Positions 35,392 to 47,700 of a stretch of DNA of 64,000 nucleotides are shown piece by piece. The position numbers and the translations under genes are program-made. Numbering within the stretch: the first letter of the stretch is position 1; every line of letters begins with the position of its first letter. This DNA is from Dysidea avara (taxonomy: Eukaryota > Porifera > Demospongiae > Dictyoceratida > Dysideidae). Under the pieces are notes generated by a model. It worked only from the letters and a program-made list of their open reading frames with translations, was not told the origin of the DNA and ran no database searches. The stretch is taken from positions 8,161,858-8,225,857 of the forward strand of contig NC_089272.1 of the NCBI RefSeq assembly GCF_963678975.1, given 5' to 3'.

Positions 35392-35727
35392 CACTGTGAA
35401 AAAGGTAGGATATAAGACGGTATTTCCAGTGGCTTATTGAATACAAATAAGCCTTAATATAAACCCTGTATTATACTCATGTTATACTTTAGTATAATGT
35501 ATACTATACTATTACATGTATGGTTTCAGTTTAATTACCACAATACTTGGAATAGCTTATATCTGATATAATGCCCACACTATACTATCACATATAAGGT
35601 TTCAGTATGTTTAACACATTTACTAAAGCCTTATAGGGATTGTTAGTATAATACAGGTTATACCAAGCTTTTTTGTATTCAATAAGCCACTGGAAATACC
35701 ATCTTATATCCCTCTTTTTTCACAGTG
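35392..35727. mobile_element. 336-bp foldback MITE
   Basis: CACTGTGAAAAA.GG and TATTTCCAGTGGCTTATTGA pair with the complement at about 35665-35727; arms are about 60 bp with a few mismatches. Its right end abuts the satellite array directly. Confidence 0.8.
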
Positions 35728-37960
35728 ATTGTTTCTAGCTGAACTCTTTTCAGGGTGATTTGTTTCTAGCTGAACTCTCTACAGGATGGTTTGTTTCTAG
35801 CTGAACTCTCTACAGGGTGATTTGTTTGCAGCTGAACTCTCTACATGGGGATTTCTTTGTAGCTGAACTCTCTGCAAGGTGACTTGTTCAAGCTGAACTC
35901 TCTACAGGGTGGCTGAATTCTCTACAGGGTGATTTGTTTGCAACTGAACTCTCTGCAAGATGATTTGTTTCTAGCTGATCTCTCTATAGTGTAACTTGAT
36001 TGTAGCTGAACTCTCTACAGGATTGTTTCTTTGTAGCTGATCTCTCTACAGGGTGACTTGTTTCTAGCTGATCTCTCTACACGGTGACTTGTTTCTAGCT
36101 GAATGCTCTATAGGGTTTTCTGTTTGCAATTGAACTCTCTACAGGATAGTTTCTTTCTAGCTGATCTCTCTACAGGGTGACTTGTTTCTAGCTGATCTCT
36201 GGATGACTTGTTTCTAGCTGATCTCTCTACATGGTGACTTGTTTCTAGCTGAATTCTCAATAGGGCTATCTGTTTGTAATTGAACTCTCTACAGGATGGT
36301 TTCTTTGTAGCTACTCTCTCTACGGGATGACTTGTTTCTAGCTGATCTCTCTACACAGTGACTTGTTTCTAGCTGAACTCTCTATAGGGTTTTTTATTTG
36401 CAATTGAACTCTCTACAGGATAGTTTCTTTGTAGCTGATCTCTCTACAGGGTTACTTGTTTCTAGCTGATCTCTCTACAAGGTGACTTGTTTCTAGCTGA
36501 TCTCTGGATGACTTGTTTCTAGCTGATCTCTCTACACGGTGACTTGTTTCTATTTGAACTCTCTATAGGGTTATCTGTTTGTAATTGAACTCTCTACAGG
36601 ATGGTTTCTTTGTAGCTGCTCTCTCTACGGGGTGACTTGTTTCTAGCTGATCTCTCTACACGGTGACTTGTTTCTATTTGAACTCTCTATAGGGTTATCT
36701 GTTTGTAATTGAACTCTCTACAGGATGGTTTCTTTGTAGCTGCTCTCTCTACGGGGTGACTTGTTTCTAGCTGATCTCTCTACACGGTGACTTGTTTCTA
36801 TTTGAACTCTCTATAGGGTTATCTGTTTGTAATTGAACTCTCTACAGGATGGTTTCTTTGTAGCTGCTCTCTCTACGGGTTGACTTGTTTCTAGTTGATC
36901 TCTCTACAGGGTGAACTTGTTTCTGGCTGAACTCTCTACAGATGATTTGTTTGCAGCTGAACTCTCTACATGGTAGTTTCTTTGTAGCTGAACTCTCTAC
37001 AAGGTGATTTCTTCTAGCTGATCTCTCTACAGGTTGATCTGTTCGTAGCTGAACTTTCTACAGGGTGATTTGTTTGTAGCTGAACTCTTTATATGATGGT
37101 TTCTTTGTAGCTGAGTTCTGTACAAGGTAACTTCTTCTAGCTGATCTCTCTATAGGGTGACTTGTTTGTAGCTGAACTATCTGCAGGGTGATTTGTTTGT
37201 AGTTGAACTCTCTACAAGGTGATCCTTCTAGCTGATCTCTCTACAGGGTGACTTTTTCTAGCTGAACTCTCTACAGGGTGATCTGTTCATAGCTGCACTC
37301 TCTACAGGGTGATATGTTTGCAGCTGAACTCTCTACATGGTGGTTTCTTTGTAATTAAACTCTCTATAAGGTGATGTCTTGTAGCTAATCTCTCTACTAG
37401 ATGACTAATTGTTTCTAGCTGATCTCTCTATAGAGTTATAACTTTCTCTATAGAGTTATAACATGTTTGTATAGCCGAACTCTTTACAGGGTGGTTTTTT
37501 GATTGGTTGCTGAACTCTCCAGCTACACAGTGACTTGTTTGTACTACAGAGTGACTTGTTTGTAGCTGAACTCTCTACAGAGTGACTTACTTGTATATAG
37601 CTGAACATTGCATAAAGTAATTTTTTGTAGCTGATCTAGATGAACTCTCTACTGGGTAGCTTTTTTGTAGCTGAACCCTTTACGCAGTGACTTGTTTGTA
37701 GCTGAATTCTCTACAGAGTGACTTGTTGTCTCTACAAGGTGACTTGTTTATAGCTGAATTCTCTTCACTGTGACTTATAATGTTCTGAATCTCTACAGCA
37801 ATATATTTGTAGCTGAACTCTCTACAGGGTGACTTGCTTGTAGCTGAATTGTCTATAAGATAAACCATTTGTAGCTGAACTCCTTACAGAATAACTTGCA
37901 ATGTAATATAATTCTATAATGGAGTAAGTTATAAACGTAGCTGAATGCTCTATTAGGATG
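35728..37960. repeat. 31-bp satellite array 1
   Basis: Some 70 diverged copies of a ~31-bp unit, consensus GTAGCTGAACTCTCTACAGG plus GTGATTTGTTT. At 36541-36912 a four-monomer higher-order unit of 124 bp is repeated three times (starts 36541, 36665, 36789). Short inverted patches are not evident, and the array has no coding frame. The last ~350 bp match the end of array 2 in detail, and both are followed by the same flank. Confidence 0.95.
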
Positions 37961-38745
37961 ACTGTTCTATTAGAGTTCTCGATCTCACATATGCTACACG
38001 TAGTTGGCTTTGGAATCAGAACTCAGTGGTTTGTAATCCGATTCTTATGTACTACTGTAAGGACTTTCTATGATAATTATTCCAGCTACACACCGATTTT
38101 CAGCTCACTGCTCTAAGCGGTTTGCCTGGTAGGCATGAAAACACATAGTTTTTTTATTCATAAAAATCGATCACGTAATTGTGATACAGGTTGGGTTTTG
38201 TGTCATATCTCGATGGTGGATTCCTTTCAAACCACAAAAAGGCACTCCTACGATAGTTACTCCATCTACATAGCAATTTTCAGCTCATTCTTCAAGTGGT
38301 TTACCCTGTGGGCGTGACAGACCTTCGACTTTATTTTACCAAATAATCGGTCATAACTCCGTGAATGTTCATCGGATTCCTACCAAACTTGGTACTGAGA
38401 TTCGCCTTAATGAGTTCTTTAAGTGTGCCAAATTTCAGCCCGATTGAAGCACGTGTTCGTGTTTCATGGCGGATTTTGCAAAGTGTGCGAAAAGAAGTAG
38501 AAGAAAAAAACGAAGAAAAAAACCCAAACTTTGGCTGCTCGTATCTTGGAAATGGCTGGAGCGATTTTCTTCAAATTTGGAATGTGGACTTCCCTATACC
38601 TAGCCGGCACTTCTGCAACAACTTTGGTTTCAATCGGATAAGGAATCACGGAGCTACAAAGGTGTGAAAATCGCGTTTACTTTCTTCTTGTAAATATACT
38701 CACGGTGTGTCGCGCCGGCTTCATGGTGCCTTGATATTATTACTG
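37961..38745. repeat. Dispersed repeat family B, copy 1
   Basis: Follows the satellite. Contains GTTGGCTTTGGAATCA, TTTTCAGCTCACTGCTCTAA, AACTCCGTGAATGTTCATCG and GGAATCACGGAGCTACAAAG. Copy 2 (48206-49505) is in the same orientation and copy 3 (41418-42190) is inverted. This copy lacks the hairpin terminus, cut near 38745. Open frames on both strands (for example 38365-38667) mirror each other and are not supported. Confidence 0.75.
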
Positions 38746-38836
38746 TGCCGGGGGCGGATCTAGGGGGTGGGCTTTGGAGGCTGAAGCCCCCCCTTCACTT
38801 TTAGGCTTTACTTGATCAATATGCTGAGGATTATAA
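38746..38836. other. Element edge with CGGGGGCGGATCTAG
   Basis: G-rich start (CCGGGGGCGGATCTAG, then GAAGCCCCCCCTTCAC) resembles the end of a hAT-like element. Its other end is not clearly found; a similar phrase, GAATGCCCCCAGACCCCCTA, is near 40650. Confidence 0.4.
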
Positions 38837-40048
38837 GGGTAAGTAGAATTCTAGGAAAACGGGAACGGAACGGAAACGGAAAGCGGGAACGGAAACGACC
38901 AACGGAAAATGCCTGATGAAGGTTATCATCTCAATATACGGGTTAGATTTTACAGCATGATGCTTCTTTGTAACATTGTTGGACCCTCCGTACTGTTCCG
39001 CTAAAATGATCGAAACTCTCTAATAGAGCAGTCACCGTCCATTAAAATACTCTAATAGAGCAGTCACAGAATGTTTTGCAAACCATGTATCTCACCAGGG
39101 GCCTTTTAGTATTGAAAGTTTGTGAATCATTGTACTATAGCTGGCAACCCTCAGCCTCTTCATTGGAGTCACCTCAGCCTGACACATACTGTATCTACCA
39201 CCTACCTAACTTTTATCTTGACAAGGAATATCTTTATGTAAACACTGTCAATTGATTAGAATACTTTGTAAATCACTTAGTCTTAATTGTTGAATCTTTG
39301 CATAGTTTCAAGGAGTATAGTTATTTCAGTTTTTTTTTCTCTTTTCTGCAACTTTTCAAACACACCTTAAGTAGCTAATGTCTTAGTATCTAATGTCTTT
39401 GAGCAGGCTGTAGGACCAGGTGTCTTACAGATCTTCAGCACTTGTGCTGTAAAGCTTTAATGAAAAAAAATTAAATAGAGTGTTGATGATATAGCTAGTG
39501 TGTGTCATATGAGACCAGCCATGCACGTCTTGGAGCTGACAAGCAAGCTAACAGCATACCTTATCATACATAACTCTTATCAGGAAGTTGCATGTAAGTG
39601 CATAGCCTATATAGACACTGTCTTCTGTCTATATAATTAGAATACTTCACAAACTTCTTCAAGCATGTTTCAGTGTTGAATCTTTTTAAATGTTTATAGT
39701 TTTAAAGGAACAGTTAACAGTCAGTGTTGATGACTTAGCTAGTCTACATACCTAATCTTTGCCAGCCATATCATTCACAGGTTTAAAGCAGGTCCGCATA
39801 GTTTACAAAAACATTCTTGACTGTTCTAGTAGAGTATTTTAATGCACGGTGACTGCTCTATTAGAGAGTTTCGATCGCTTTAGCGGAACAGTACGAAAGG
39901 GTCCAACAATGTTACAAAGAAGCATCATGCTGTAAAATCTAACCCGTATATTGACATGATAACCTTCATCAGGCATTTTCCGTTGGTTGTTTCCGTTCCC
40001 GCTTTCCGTTTCCGTTCCGTTCCCGTTTTCCTAGAATTCTACTTACCC
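38837..40048. mobile_element. MULE-like element, ~235-bp TIRs, 9-bp target duplication
   Basis: GGGTAAGTAGAATTCTAGG (38837) matches the reverse complement of the end at 40048, and pairing continues for about 235 bp through a GGAACGGAA-rich stretch to the CTCTAATAGAGCAGTCAC motif. The 9 bp GGATTATAA flank both sides (38828-38836 and 40049-40057). Long TIRs with a 9-bp target duplication are typical of Mutator-like elements. The ~740-bp interior has no open frame of note. Confidence 0.8.
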
Positions 40049-40057
40049 GGATTATAA

Positions 40058-40743
40058 TGAAATTTTGTCTTAGCATAATTATATGATCACTTATAATAGA
40101 AATACTCATAAACCCACCTTATAAACATCTTTCCAAGGCACTATTAGTGAATTTATGCTAAAGGTTATGCAACAAGGACCCAGATCAGCATTGGATGTGT
40201 ACAAGGTCGAGATACTCTAATAGAACATTCAGTGTAAGCAAAAAAAGTTGGTTCTGTTATGGAATATTTCCAAATCTGCCTGCGCCTATACATACAATGA
40301 TGTGCATTGGTCTGTTTAAAAGGTTTGTTCATCTACTTGTTTAGTTATTACCGGTACTGGTATACTTAATTCAGGTACACAATCTCCATTGAAAGTGCTC
40401 TCAGATTCAATCTTGTATCATTCATTCTCCAGTTTCAACATTATCATACATGCAATTTTGAGAGGGTGCATCATGTGCTTGGTTGTCTGAACCTACCCAA
40501 ATCTTTCCATTAGCAAATGCTGCAGAGAGCCATATATATATCTAAAGGCAGTATATAAATATCTACAGGCAGAAATATGCATTTTATGTGGAAATGTCTC
40601 CCAATTGCAGTATTTTAGCATCTATTTTTCAAAAATTTCCTGGGGGGAATGCCCCCAGACCCCCTAGTTCCAGCATGCTGGGAGATGTGCAAAGCATACC
40701 TCCACCCAAGAGATTAGTACATAATAGTTAGACACCAAGACCA
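40058..40743. other. Non-coding
   Basis: No gene. One dispersed CTCTAATAGAACATTCAG motif at about 40213; a C-rich element edge near 40640-40670. Confidence 0.4.
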
Positions 40744-40744
40744 A

Positions 40745-40849
40745 GGGAACTAAGCGATTTAGTAACCCTGATGGCCCGAGGCTGTAGCGTCCCGAGCGCA
40801 GCGAGGGCGCTACTAAGGGCCAGAGGGGTTACTAAATCGCTTAGTTCCC
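40745..40849. repeat. Perfect 24-bp-arm hairpin beside gap
   Basis: GGGAACTAAGCGATTTAGTA plus ACCC (40745-40768) is exactly complementary to 40826-40849. The interior is GC-rich and itself partly paired (GGCCC/GGGCC, GTAGCG/CGCTAC). It is followed at once by the run of Ns. Confidence 0.9.
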
Positions 40850-40850
40850 G

Positions 40851-41050
40851 NNNNNNNNNNNNNNNNNNNNNNNNNNNNNNNNNNNNNNNNNNNNNNNNNN
40901 NNNNNNNNNNNNNNNNNNNNNNNNNNNNNNNNNNNNNNNNNNNNNNNNNNNNNNNNNNNNNNNNNNNNNNNNNNNNNNNNNNNNNNNNNNNNNNNNNNNN
41001 NNNNNNNNNNNNNNNNNNNNNNNNNNNNNNNNNNNNNNNNNNNNNNNNNN
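40851..41050. other. Assembly gap, 200 N
   Basis: Exactly 200 unknown bases, the size of a conventional scaffold gap, so the true distance is unknown. It lies between the two arms of the large inverted duplication. Confidence 0.98.
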
Positions 41051-41096
41051 CGCGCACTTTTTTTACAGCTATAAGCTGTTTTTGGATGGGATATAA

Positions 41097-41415
41097 TATA
41101 CAGTGAATATACATGCTACAAAAAGTACGGGAACAAGTTTTAAAAATGTTACAGCTGAAATGAAAAATGATCCAGCAGTAAAAAGCAAGGGGAAAAGATT
41201 AGACGACTACTTGCTAAAATGAGACACACTTTGGCTAATTTGATGGTCTCATTTCAAGAGGCCTGCCAAAAGTAGGCATTAACGTGTGTCTCGTTTTAGC
41301 AAGTGGTCGTCTAATCTTTTTTCATTGCATTTACTGCTAGATCATTTCTCATTTCAGCTGTAACATTTTAAAAACATGTTTCCGTACTTTTTGTAGTGTG
41401 TATATTCACTGTATA
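41097..41415. mobile_element. 319-bp foldback MITE
   Basis: TATACAGTGAATATAC (41097) and GTATATTCACTGTATA (to 41415) are inverted ends; internal blocks (TACAAAAAGTACGG, AAATGTTACAGCTGAAATGA, AAAAGATTAGACGACTACTT) pair around about 41250. Confidence 0.85.
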
Positions 41416-41417
41416 TC

Positions 41418-42190
41418 AAGACACACGGTAGTGTGCCATGCGGCCCAAGAAGCCGGCGCGCAACACCCGTGAGTATATTGACAGGAAGAAAGAAAACGCA
41501 ATTTTTGCACCTCCGTAGCTCTGTGCTTCCTTGATGAAACAAGATGATGTTTGCAGTGGACACGCCCGCCAACTTCAGTACTCCACATTCCAAATTTGAG
41601 TGAAATTGCTTCAAGTGTTCCCGAGATATGCGACTTCAAAAATTGGCTTGGTTTCTTGGTTGTTTTTTTCTTCTTCATCTTATTTTTCTTCCTCTTTTCA
41701 CACACTTGCAAAAACTGCTATAAAACGCGAACGCCATATCTGATTGCCTTGAAATTTGGCACACAGAAAGGGGGTATACAGGTGCATCTTGGTACCAACT
41801 TTGGCTGAAATACGATAAATAGGCAAAGAGTTATTAGCGATTATTCACGAATAATAACACCAATATGTTGTCACGCCTACAGGGTAAACCGCTTATGGGA
41901 AGAAGTTGAAAATCGTTGGGTGAATAGGTTAACTATTGAATCTCAAACATTTTGTGGTTTGAGCTAAAAACCAGGAAGATATAACGAAAAAACTAACAGT
42001 GTGTAACAATTATGCAATCGAGATTAGCTAATAAAAAAATGACTACTTGCCATGCCTACCAGAAAAAACGCTTGGGGGTAATGCTTTGAAAATCGCTGTA
42101 CAGATGGAGTAATCATTTTAGAAAGGCTCTTCAATGGTGTAGAAGATTCAGACTTAAAGCCACGGAGTTATAACACAAAATCCAACTTGG
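41418..42190 (-). repeat. Dispersed repeat family B, copy 3 (inverted)
   Basis: Begins with the inverted hairpin terminus (41420-41437), then CCCAAGAAGCCGGCGCGC and the complement of the copy 1/2 body (GGTAAACCGCTTATGGGAAG, CAAACATTTTGTGGTTTGAG). It lacks the satellite. The foldback MITE at 41097 abuts its end. Confidence 0.65.
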
Positions 42191-42207
42191 TGTAGGTGAG
42201 TATTTAT

Positions 42208-42485
42208 ACTAGTATATTAACAATTATGAATTTTAAAAGAAAGTAGGGTTTCAAGCTATAAAAAGTAGTGAAACAAGAGATGAACAATGGTAGCTATTAC
42301 AGCATAGCTCAGTGTCTAATCCCTACTTTGGCATTGAACACAAAATAATTGTTATACCATGCCAAAGTAGGGATTTGACACTGAGCTATGCTGTAATAGC
42401 TACCATTGTTCATCTCTTGTTTCACTACTTTTTATAGCTTGAAACCCTACTTCCTTTTTAAATTCATAATTTTTAATATACTAGT
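42208..42485. mobile_element. 278-bp foldback MITE
   Basis: ACTAGTATATTAA (42208) pairs with TTAATATACTAGT (to 42485), and pairing continues inward through GTAGGGTTTCAAGC, CTTGTTTCACTACTTTTTAT and CAGCATAGCTCAGTGTC. Partial copies of CTTGTTTCACTACTTTT recur near 10064 and 11754. Confidence 0.85.
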
Positions 42486-42561
42486 TTGTTTAGTTTTTTT
42501 GTTAAAGCATATACAGCTAGCTATAAACATGTGACTGTTTTATTAGGGTGACTGCTGTATT

Positions 42562-43560
42562 AGAGTATCTCTAGTCACGGTCAACAAAGTGACCTGACTG
42601 GAGTATCATCTGGTGTTCCTCAGGGGACATTCCTCGCTCCCCTATTGTTCCTTTGCTTCATTAATGACCTTCCTAACAGAATTACATCCAAGCTAATACT
42701 TTATGCTGATGACGTGTTATTGTATACTACGATTTATTCCCAAGATGACTGTCACAGATTACAACAGGATCTTAACACTTTAGAACAATGGGCAGCTGAC
42801 TGGAAAGAGTCATTCAACTTACAAAAATGTGAATTTCTTAGAATCACTAACAAGAAGCATCCAATATTAGCTCAATATACACTGCAAAGTAAAACTATAA
42901 AGGAGGTAACACATGCTAAGTATCTAGGTGTAACTATCGACAAAAACTTATCCTGGTCAGAACACATTAAACAAATTACTAAAAAGGCCAATAACACCAA
43001 ATGCTTTTTGCAACGTAACTTGAGCAAGTGTCCTCTCCAAGTCAAAAGTAACTGCTACAAAGCCCTGATTAAACCTATCTTAGAATATGCAGCCACAGTC
43101 TGGTCACCCCACACACGAAGAGACATTGATGCCATAGAAAATGTCCAAATACGAGCAGCACGGTTTGCATTTAACGACTATTCTAGATATTCCAGTGTCA
43201 CTGAAATGCTATCTAACCTTAATTGGCCCACCTTAGCCAGATGCAGAAATGAACAGAAGGCTACAATGTTATTTAAAAATTATATTTCACCAAATCGATA
43301 TTAATGCTAATGATTTCCTTTTTCCTAATCCTAACCTACATCACACCAGAGGCCATGATAAGAGATTTTTAACCCCAATGACTAGAATTGACTGTTCCTT
43401 TTTCCCCTCTGCAATCAATATTTGGAATTCCTTACCCCAACACGTGATTGATTTAACAGAGATTGACCAATTCAAGCACAGCCTAGCTGGACTAGTAACT
43501 GTTTAATAATTTATCAATGTGTATAATAATTATATGGTCTTGTGTATAGTAAATATTGTA
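42562..43560 (+). pseudogene. Non-LTR reverse transcriptase, 5'-truncated
   Basis: Starts inside the RT domain: SSGVPQGTFLAPLLF, then LILYADDVLLY (catalytic YADD), ATHAKYLGVTIDKNLSWSEHI, KPILEYAATVWSPHTRRDID and NVQIRAARFAFNDYSRY. A frameshift near 43290 separates this from SFFPSAINIWNSLPQ...DLTEIDQF, stop at 43506. It belongs to the CR1/L2/Jockey-like group of LINEs. The endonuclease and the N-terminal RT motifs are missing. The junction at about 42562 sits next to a CTGTATTAGAGTATCTC motif. Confidence 0.85.
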
Positions 43561-44286
43561 TAATTATATAAGTTTGTTTTTCTTTTGTAATTGACAGTAG
43601 CAATTGTACCCTTTTTTGTATACCATACTCTTTTGAGGTCTGCACAACAATCAATAATAATAGTCAGCTTGCGAAGTTGTGCTTGCCCCCAAAAGGGGTG
43701 TGGTCATTGTGGTTTCGCTCGATTATCAGACTAGAGTATCTATAATCAGCCAACTTGAGGGTGTGTGGTCACAAATACAGCTAGCGTAAAAGGGGCATGG
43801 TCATCGTGGTCTCAATCGATAGATCGATAATACGTAGAATAAAGAATAGGCGTGACCTTGTTACCTATCGTGGAGTACTGGTACCTCCGTACAGTAGCGT
43901 AGTCTAAGCACCTTAAATAATTTCGTGGCGTCTATTATGCTGCTTAAAGAAAGTGTTGATATGGAAAATTAATGCCTCGGTATGGTTTCGTTGGATGAAG
44001 TAGAAGACAAACAGCCTGATTGAAGATAAAAGAAAAGACAAAGCGCACAGGGCGCACACTCGTCGGAACCCCAAAAGGCACATCCCACTGGTGAGTTTGT
44101 TGTTGTGGCGTAAAATGGTGACCGTGCGCTGCTTCATTTGGGCTCTAGGCTTGCGACTGTGGTCAGTGAGTGAGTGAGTGAGACGAAATTTCGAGTTTTG
44201 ACGACTTTTTAAAAATTCTATATCCGACCGCCAGTAAGTGTTTTCTTGTTTTTAACGCTACATTTGATGTTAGATGGACTAATATT
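43561..44286. other. Non-coding
   Basis: No gene supported. Two related phrases (GTGTGGTCATTGTGG near 43689, GCATGGTCATCGTGG near 43795) suggest an old duplication; (GTGA)n at 44164-44180. Confidence 0.4.
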
Positions 44287-44606
44287 ATCTAATCCAAAAC
44301 AGCCAAGCTGTAAAAAAAGAGTGCGGCCCTCAAAAACGCTATGGTGAAAAAAGATGTGAAATCCAAGGTGGCGGCCAAGAAATGGCTGTGATGGTAGGTT
44401 AATGTAAAAATTTTAATAACGACAATTCAGGTGAATTTTTGTGCCACTTCACAAAATTTACTTGAATTGTCATTATTAAAATTTTTACCATTAACCTACC
44501 ATCACAGCCATTTCTTGGCCGCCACCTTGGATTTCACATCTTTTTTCACCATAGCCTTTTTGAGAGCCGCACTCTTTTTTTACAGCTTGGCTGTTTTGGA
44601 TTAGAT
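44287..44606. mobile_element. Family A foldback, complete copy (320 bp)
   Basis: The reference copy: ATCTAATCCAAAACAGCC to GGCTGTTTTGGATTAGAT, arms of about 145 bp pairing through GTGCGGCCCTCAAAA, GTGAAATCCAAGGTGGCGGC and GACAATTCAGGTGAATT. No coding. Confidence 0.9.
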
Positions 44607-44761
44607 TTCACTTCTTTTTGTATTTGTATCTTTGGGACTTTTTTAACCTATCTTTTTGTCTTTACCATAGGAAGAAGAAAAGATGAAGAAGATGTACTTT
44701 AAATATTTCTGATTTTATCAGTAAATGTACAAATTATATATATAATACATATATTTATTAC

Positions 44762-47700
44762 AGAACTCTCCATGGTGGTTTCTTTGTAACTGAACACTCT
44801 ACAAGGTGACATCTTCTAGCTGCTCTCTCTACAGGGTGAATTGTTTGTAGCTGAACTCTCTACAAGGTAATTTCTTCTAGCTGATCTCTCTACTGGGTGA
44901 TTTGTTTGTAGCTGAATTCTGTACAGGTGATTTGTTTGCAGCTGAGATCTTTACAGAATGGTTTCTTTGTAGCTGAACTCTCTACAAGGTAACTTCTTCT
45001 AGCTGAACTCTCTACATGGTGGTTTGTTTGTAGCTGAACTCTCTACAAGGTGACTTCTTCTAGCTGATCTTTCTACATGGTGATTTGTTTGTAGCTGAAC
45101 TATCTACAAGGTAACATCTTCTAGCTGATCTCTCTACAGGGTGATTTATTTGTAGCTGACCTCTCTACAAGGTAATTTCTTCTAGCTGATCTCTCTACAG
45201 GGTGATTTGTTTGTAGCTGAATTCTGTACAGGTGATTTGTTTGCAGCTGAGCTCTTTACAGAATGGTTTCTTTGTAGTTGAACTCTCTACAAGGTAACTT
45301 CTTCTAGCTGAACTCTCTACATGGTGGTTTGTTTGTAGCTGAATTCTCTACAAGGTGACTTCTTCTAGCTGATCTTTCTACAGGGTGATTTGTTTGTAGC
45401 TGAACTATCTACAAGGTAACATCTTCTAGCTGATCTCTCTACAGGGTGATTTGTTTGTAGCTGAACTATCTACAAGATTACTTCTTCTAGCTGATCTCTC
45501 TACAGGGAGATTTGTTTGTAGCTGAATTCTGTACAGGTGATTTGTTTGCAGCTGAACTCTTTACAGAATAGTTTCTTTGTAGCTGAACTCTCTACAAGGT
45601 AATTTCTTCTAGCTGATCTCTCTACAGGGTGATTTATTTGTAGCTAAATTCTGTACAGGTGATTTGTTTGCAGCTGAGCTCTTTACAGAATGGTTTCTTT
45701 GTAACTGAACTCTCTACAAGGTAACTTCTTCTAGCTGAACTCTCTACATGGTGGTTTGTTTGTAGCTGAACTCTCTACAAGGTGACTTCTTCTAGCTGAT
45801 CTTTCTACAGGGTGATTTGTTTGTAGCTGAACTCTTTACAGAATAGTTTCTTTGTAGCTGAACTCTCTACAAGGTAACTTCTTCTAACTGATCTTTCTAT
45901 AGGGCAATTTGTTTGTGGCTGAATTTTCTACAGGGTGATTTCTTTGCAGCTGAACTCTCTACATGGTGGTTTCTTTGTAGCTGAACTCTCTACAAGGTAA
46001 TTTCCTCTAGCTCATCTCTCTACAGGGTGATTTGTTTGTAGCTGAATTCTCTACATGGTGTTTTCTTTGTAACTGAACTCTCTACAAGGTAACTTCTTCT
46101 AGCTGATCTTTCTACAGGGTTATTTGTTTGTACCTGAATTTTGTACAGGTGATGTGTTTGCAGCTGAGTTCTTTACAGAATGGTTTCTTTGTAGCTGAAC
46201 TCTCTACAAGGTAATTTCTTCTAGCTGATGTCTCTACAAGGTATAGTTTATAGCTGAACTCTCTACATGGTGGTTTAGTTGTAACTAAACTCTCTACAAG
46301 GTGATTTCTTCTAGCTGATCTTTCTACAGGGTGATTTGTTTGTAGCTGAACTCTCTACAAGATAACTTCTTCTAGCTGATCTCTCTACAGGGAGATTTGT
46401 TTGTAGCTGAACTCTCTACAGGTGAATTGTTTGCAGCTGAACTCTCTACATGATGGTTTCTTTGTAGCTGAACTCCCTAATACAAGGTAACTTCTTCTAG
46501 CTGAACTCTCTACATGGTGGTTTGTGTGTAGCTGAACTCTCCACAAGGTGACTTCTTCTAGCTGATCTTTCTACAGGGTGATTTGTTTGTAGATGAACTA
46601 TCTACAAGGTAACATCTTCTAGCTAATCTCTCTACAGGGAGATTTATTTGTAGCTGAACTATCTACAAGATAACTTCTTCTAGCTGATCTCTCTACAGGG
46701 TGATTTGTTTGTAGCTGAATTCTGTATATAGGTGATTTGTTTGCAGCTGAGCTCTTTAAAGAATGGTTTCTTGGTAGCTGAACTCTCTACAAGGTAACTT
46801 CGTCTGGCTGAACTCTGTACGTGGTAGTTTGTTTGTAGCTGAATTCTCTACATGGTGGTTTCTTTGTAACGGAACTCTCTATAAGGTAACTCCTTCTAGC
46901 TGATCTTTCTACAGGGTGATTTGATTGTAGCTGAATTCTGTACAGGTGATTTGTTTGCGGCTGAGCTCTTTACAGAATGATTTCTTTGTAGCTGAACTCT
47001 CTACAAGGTAACTTCTTCTAGCTGAACTCTCTACGTGGTGGTTTGTTTGTAACTTAACTCTCTACAAGGTGACTTCTTCTAGCTGATCTTTCTACAGGGT
47101 GGTTTGTTGTTTGTAGCTGAACTATCTACAAGGTAACATCTTCTAGGAGCTCTCTCTCTACAGGGTGAATTGTTTGTAGCTGAACTCTCTATAGGGTTAT
47201 CTGTTTGTAATAGAACTCTCTACAGGATGGTGTCTTTGTAGCTGTTCTCTCTATGGGGTGACTTGTTTCTAGCTGATATCTCTACAGGGTGATCTGTTCG
47301 CAGCTGAACTTTCTACAGGATGATTTGTTTGCAGCTGAACTCTTTATATGATGGCTTCTTTGTAGCTGAGCTCTGTACAAGGTAACTTCTTCTAGCTGAT
47401 CTCTCTATATACGGTGACTTGTTTGTAGCTGAACTATCTGCAGAGTGATTTGTTTGTAGTTGAACTCTCTACAAGGTGATCCTTCTAGCTGATTTCTCTA
47501 CAGGATGACTTTTTCTAGCTGAACTCTCTACAGGGTGATCTGTTCATAGCTGCACTCTCTACAGGATGATATGTTTGCAGCTGAACTCTCTACATGGTGG
47601 TTCCTTTGTAACTAAACTCTCTATAAGGTGATGACTTGTAGCTGATCTCTCTACTGGATGACTAATTGTTTCTAGCTGATCTCTCTATAGAGTTATAACT

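Noticed and set aside
35728-37960. Centromeric satellite
   Set aside because: A few kilobases embedded among transposons and copied with a repeat flank; nothing here supports a centromere.
40728-41114. Open frames spanning the N run
   Set aside because: The sequence is unknown; an open frame across Ns is meaningless.
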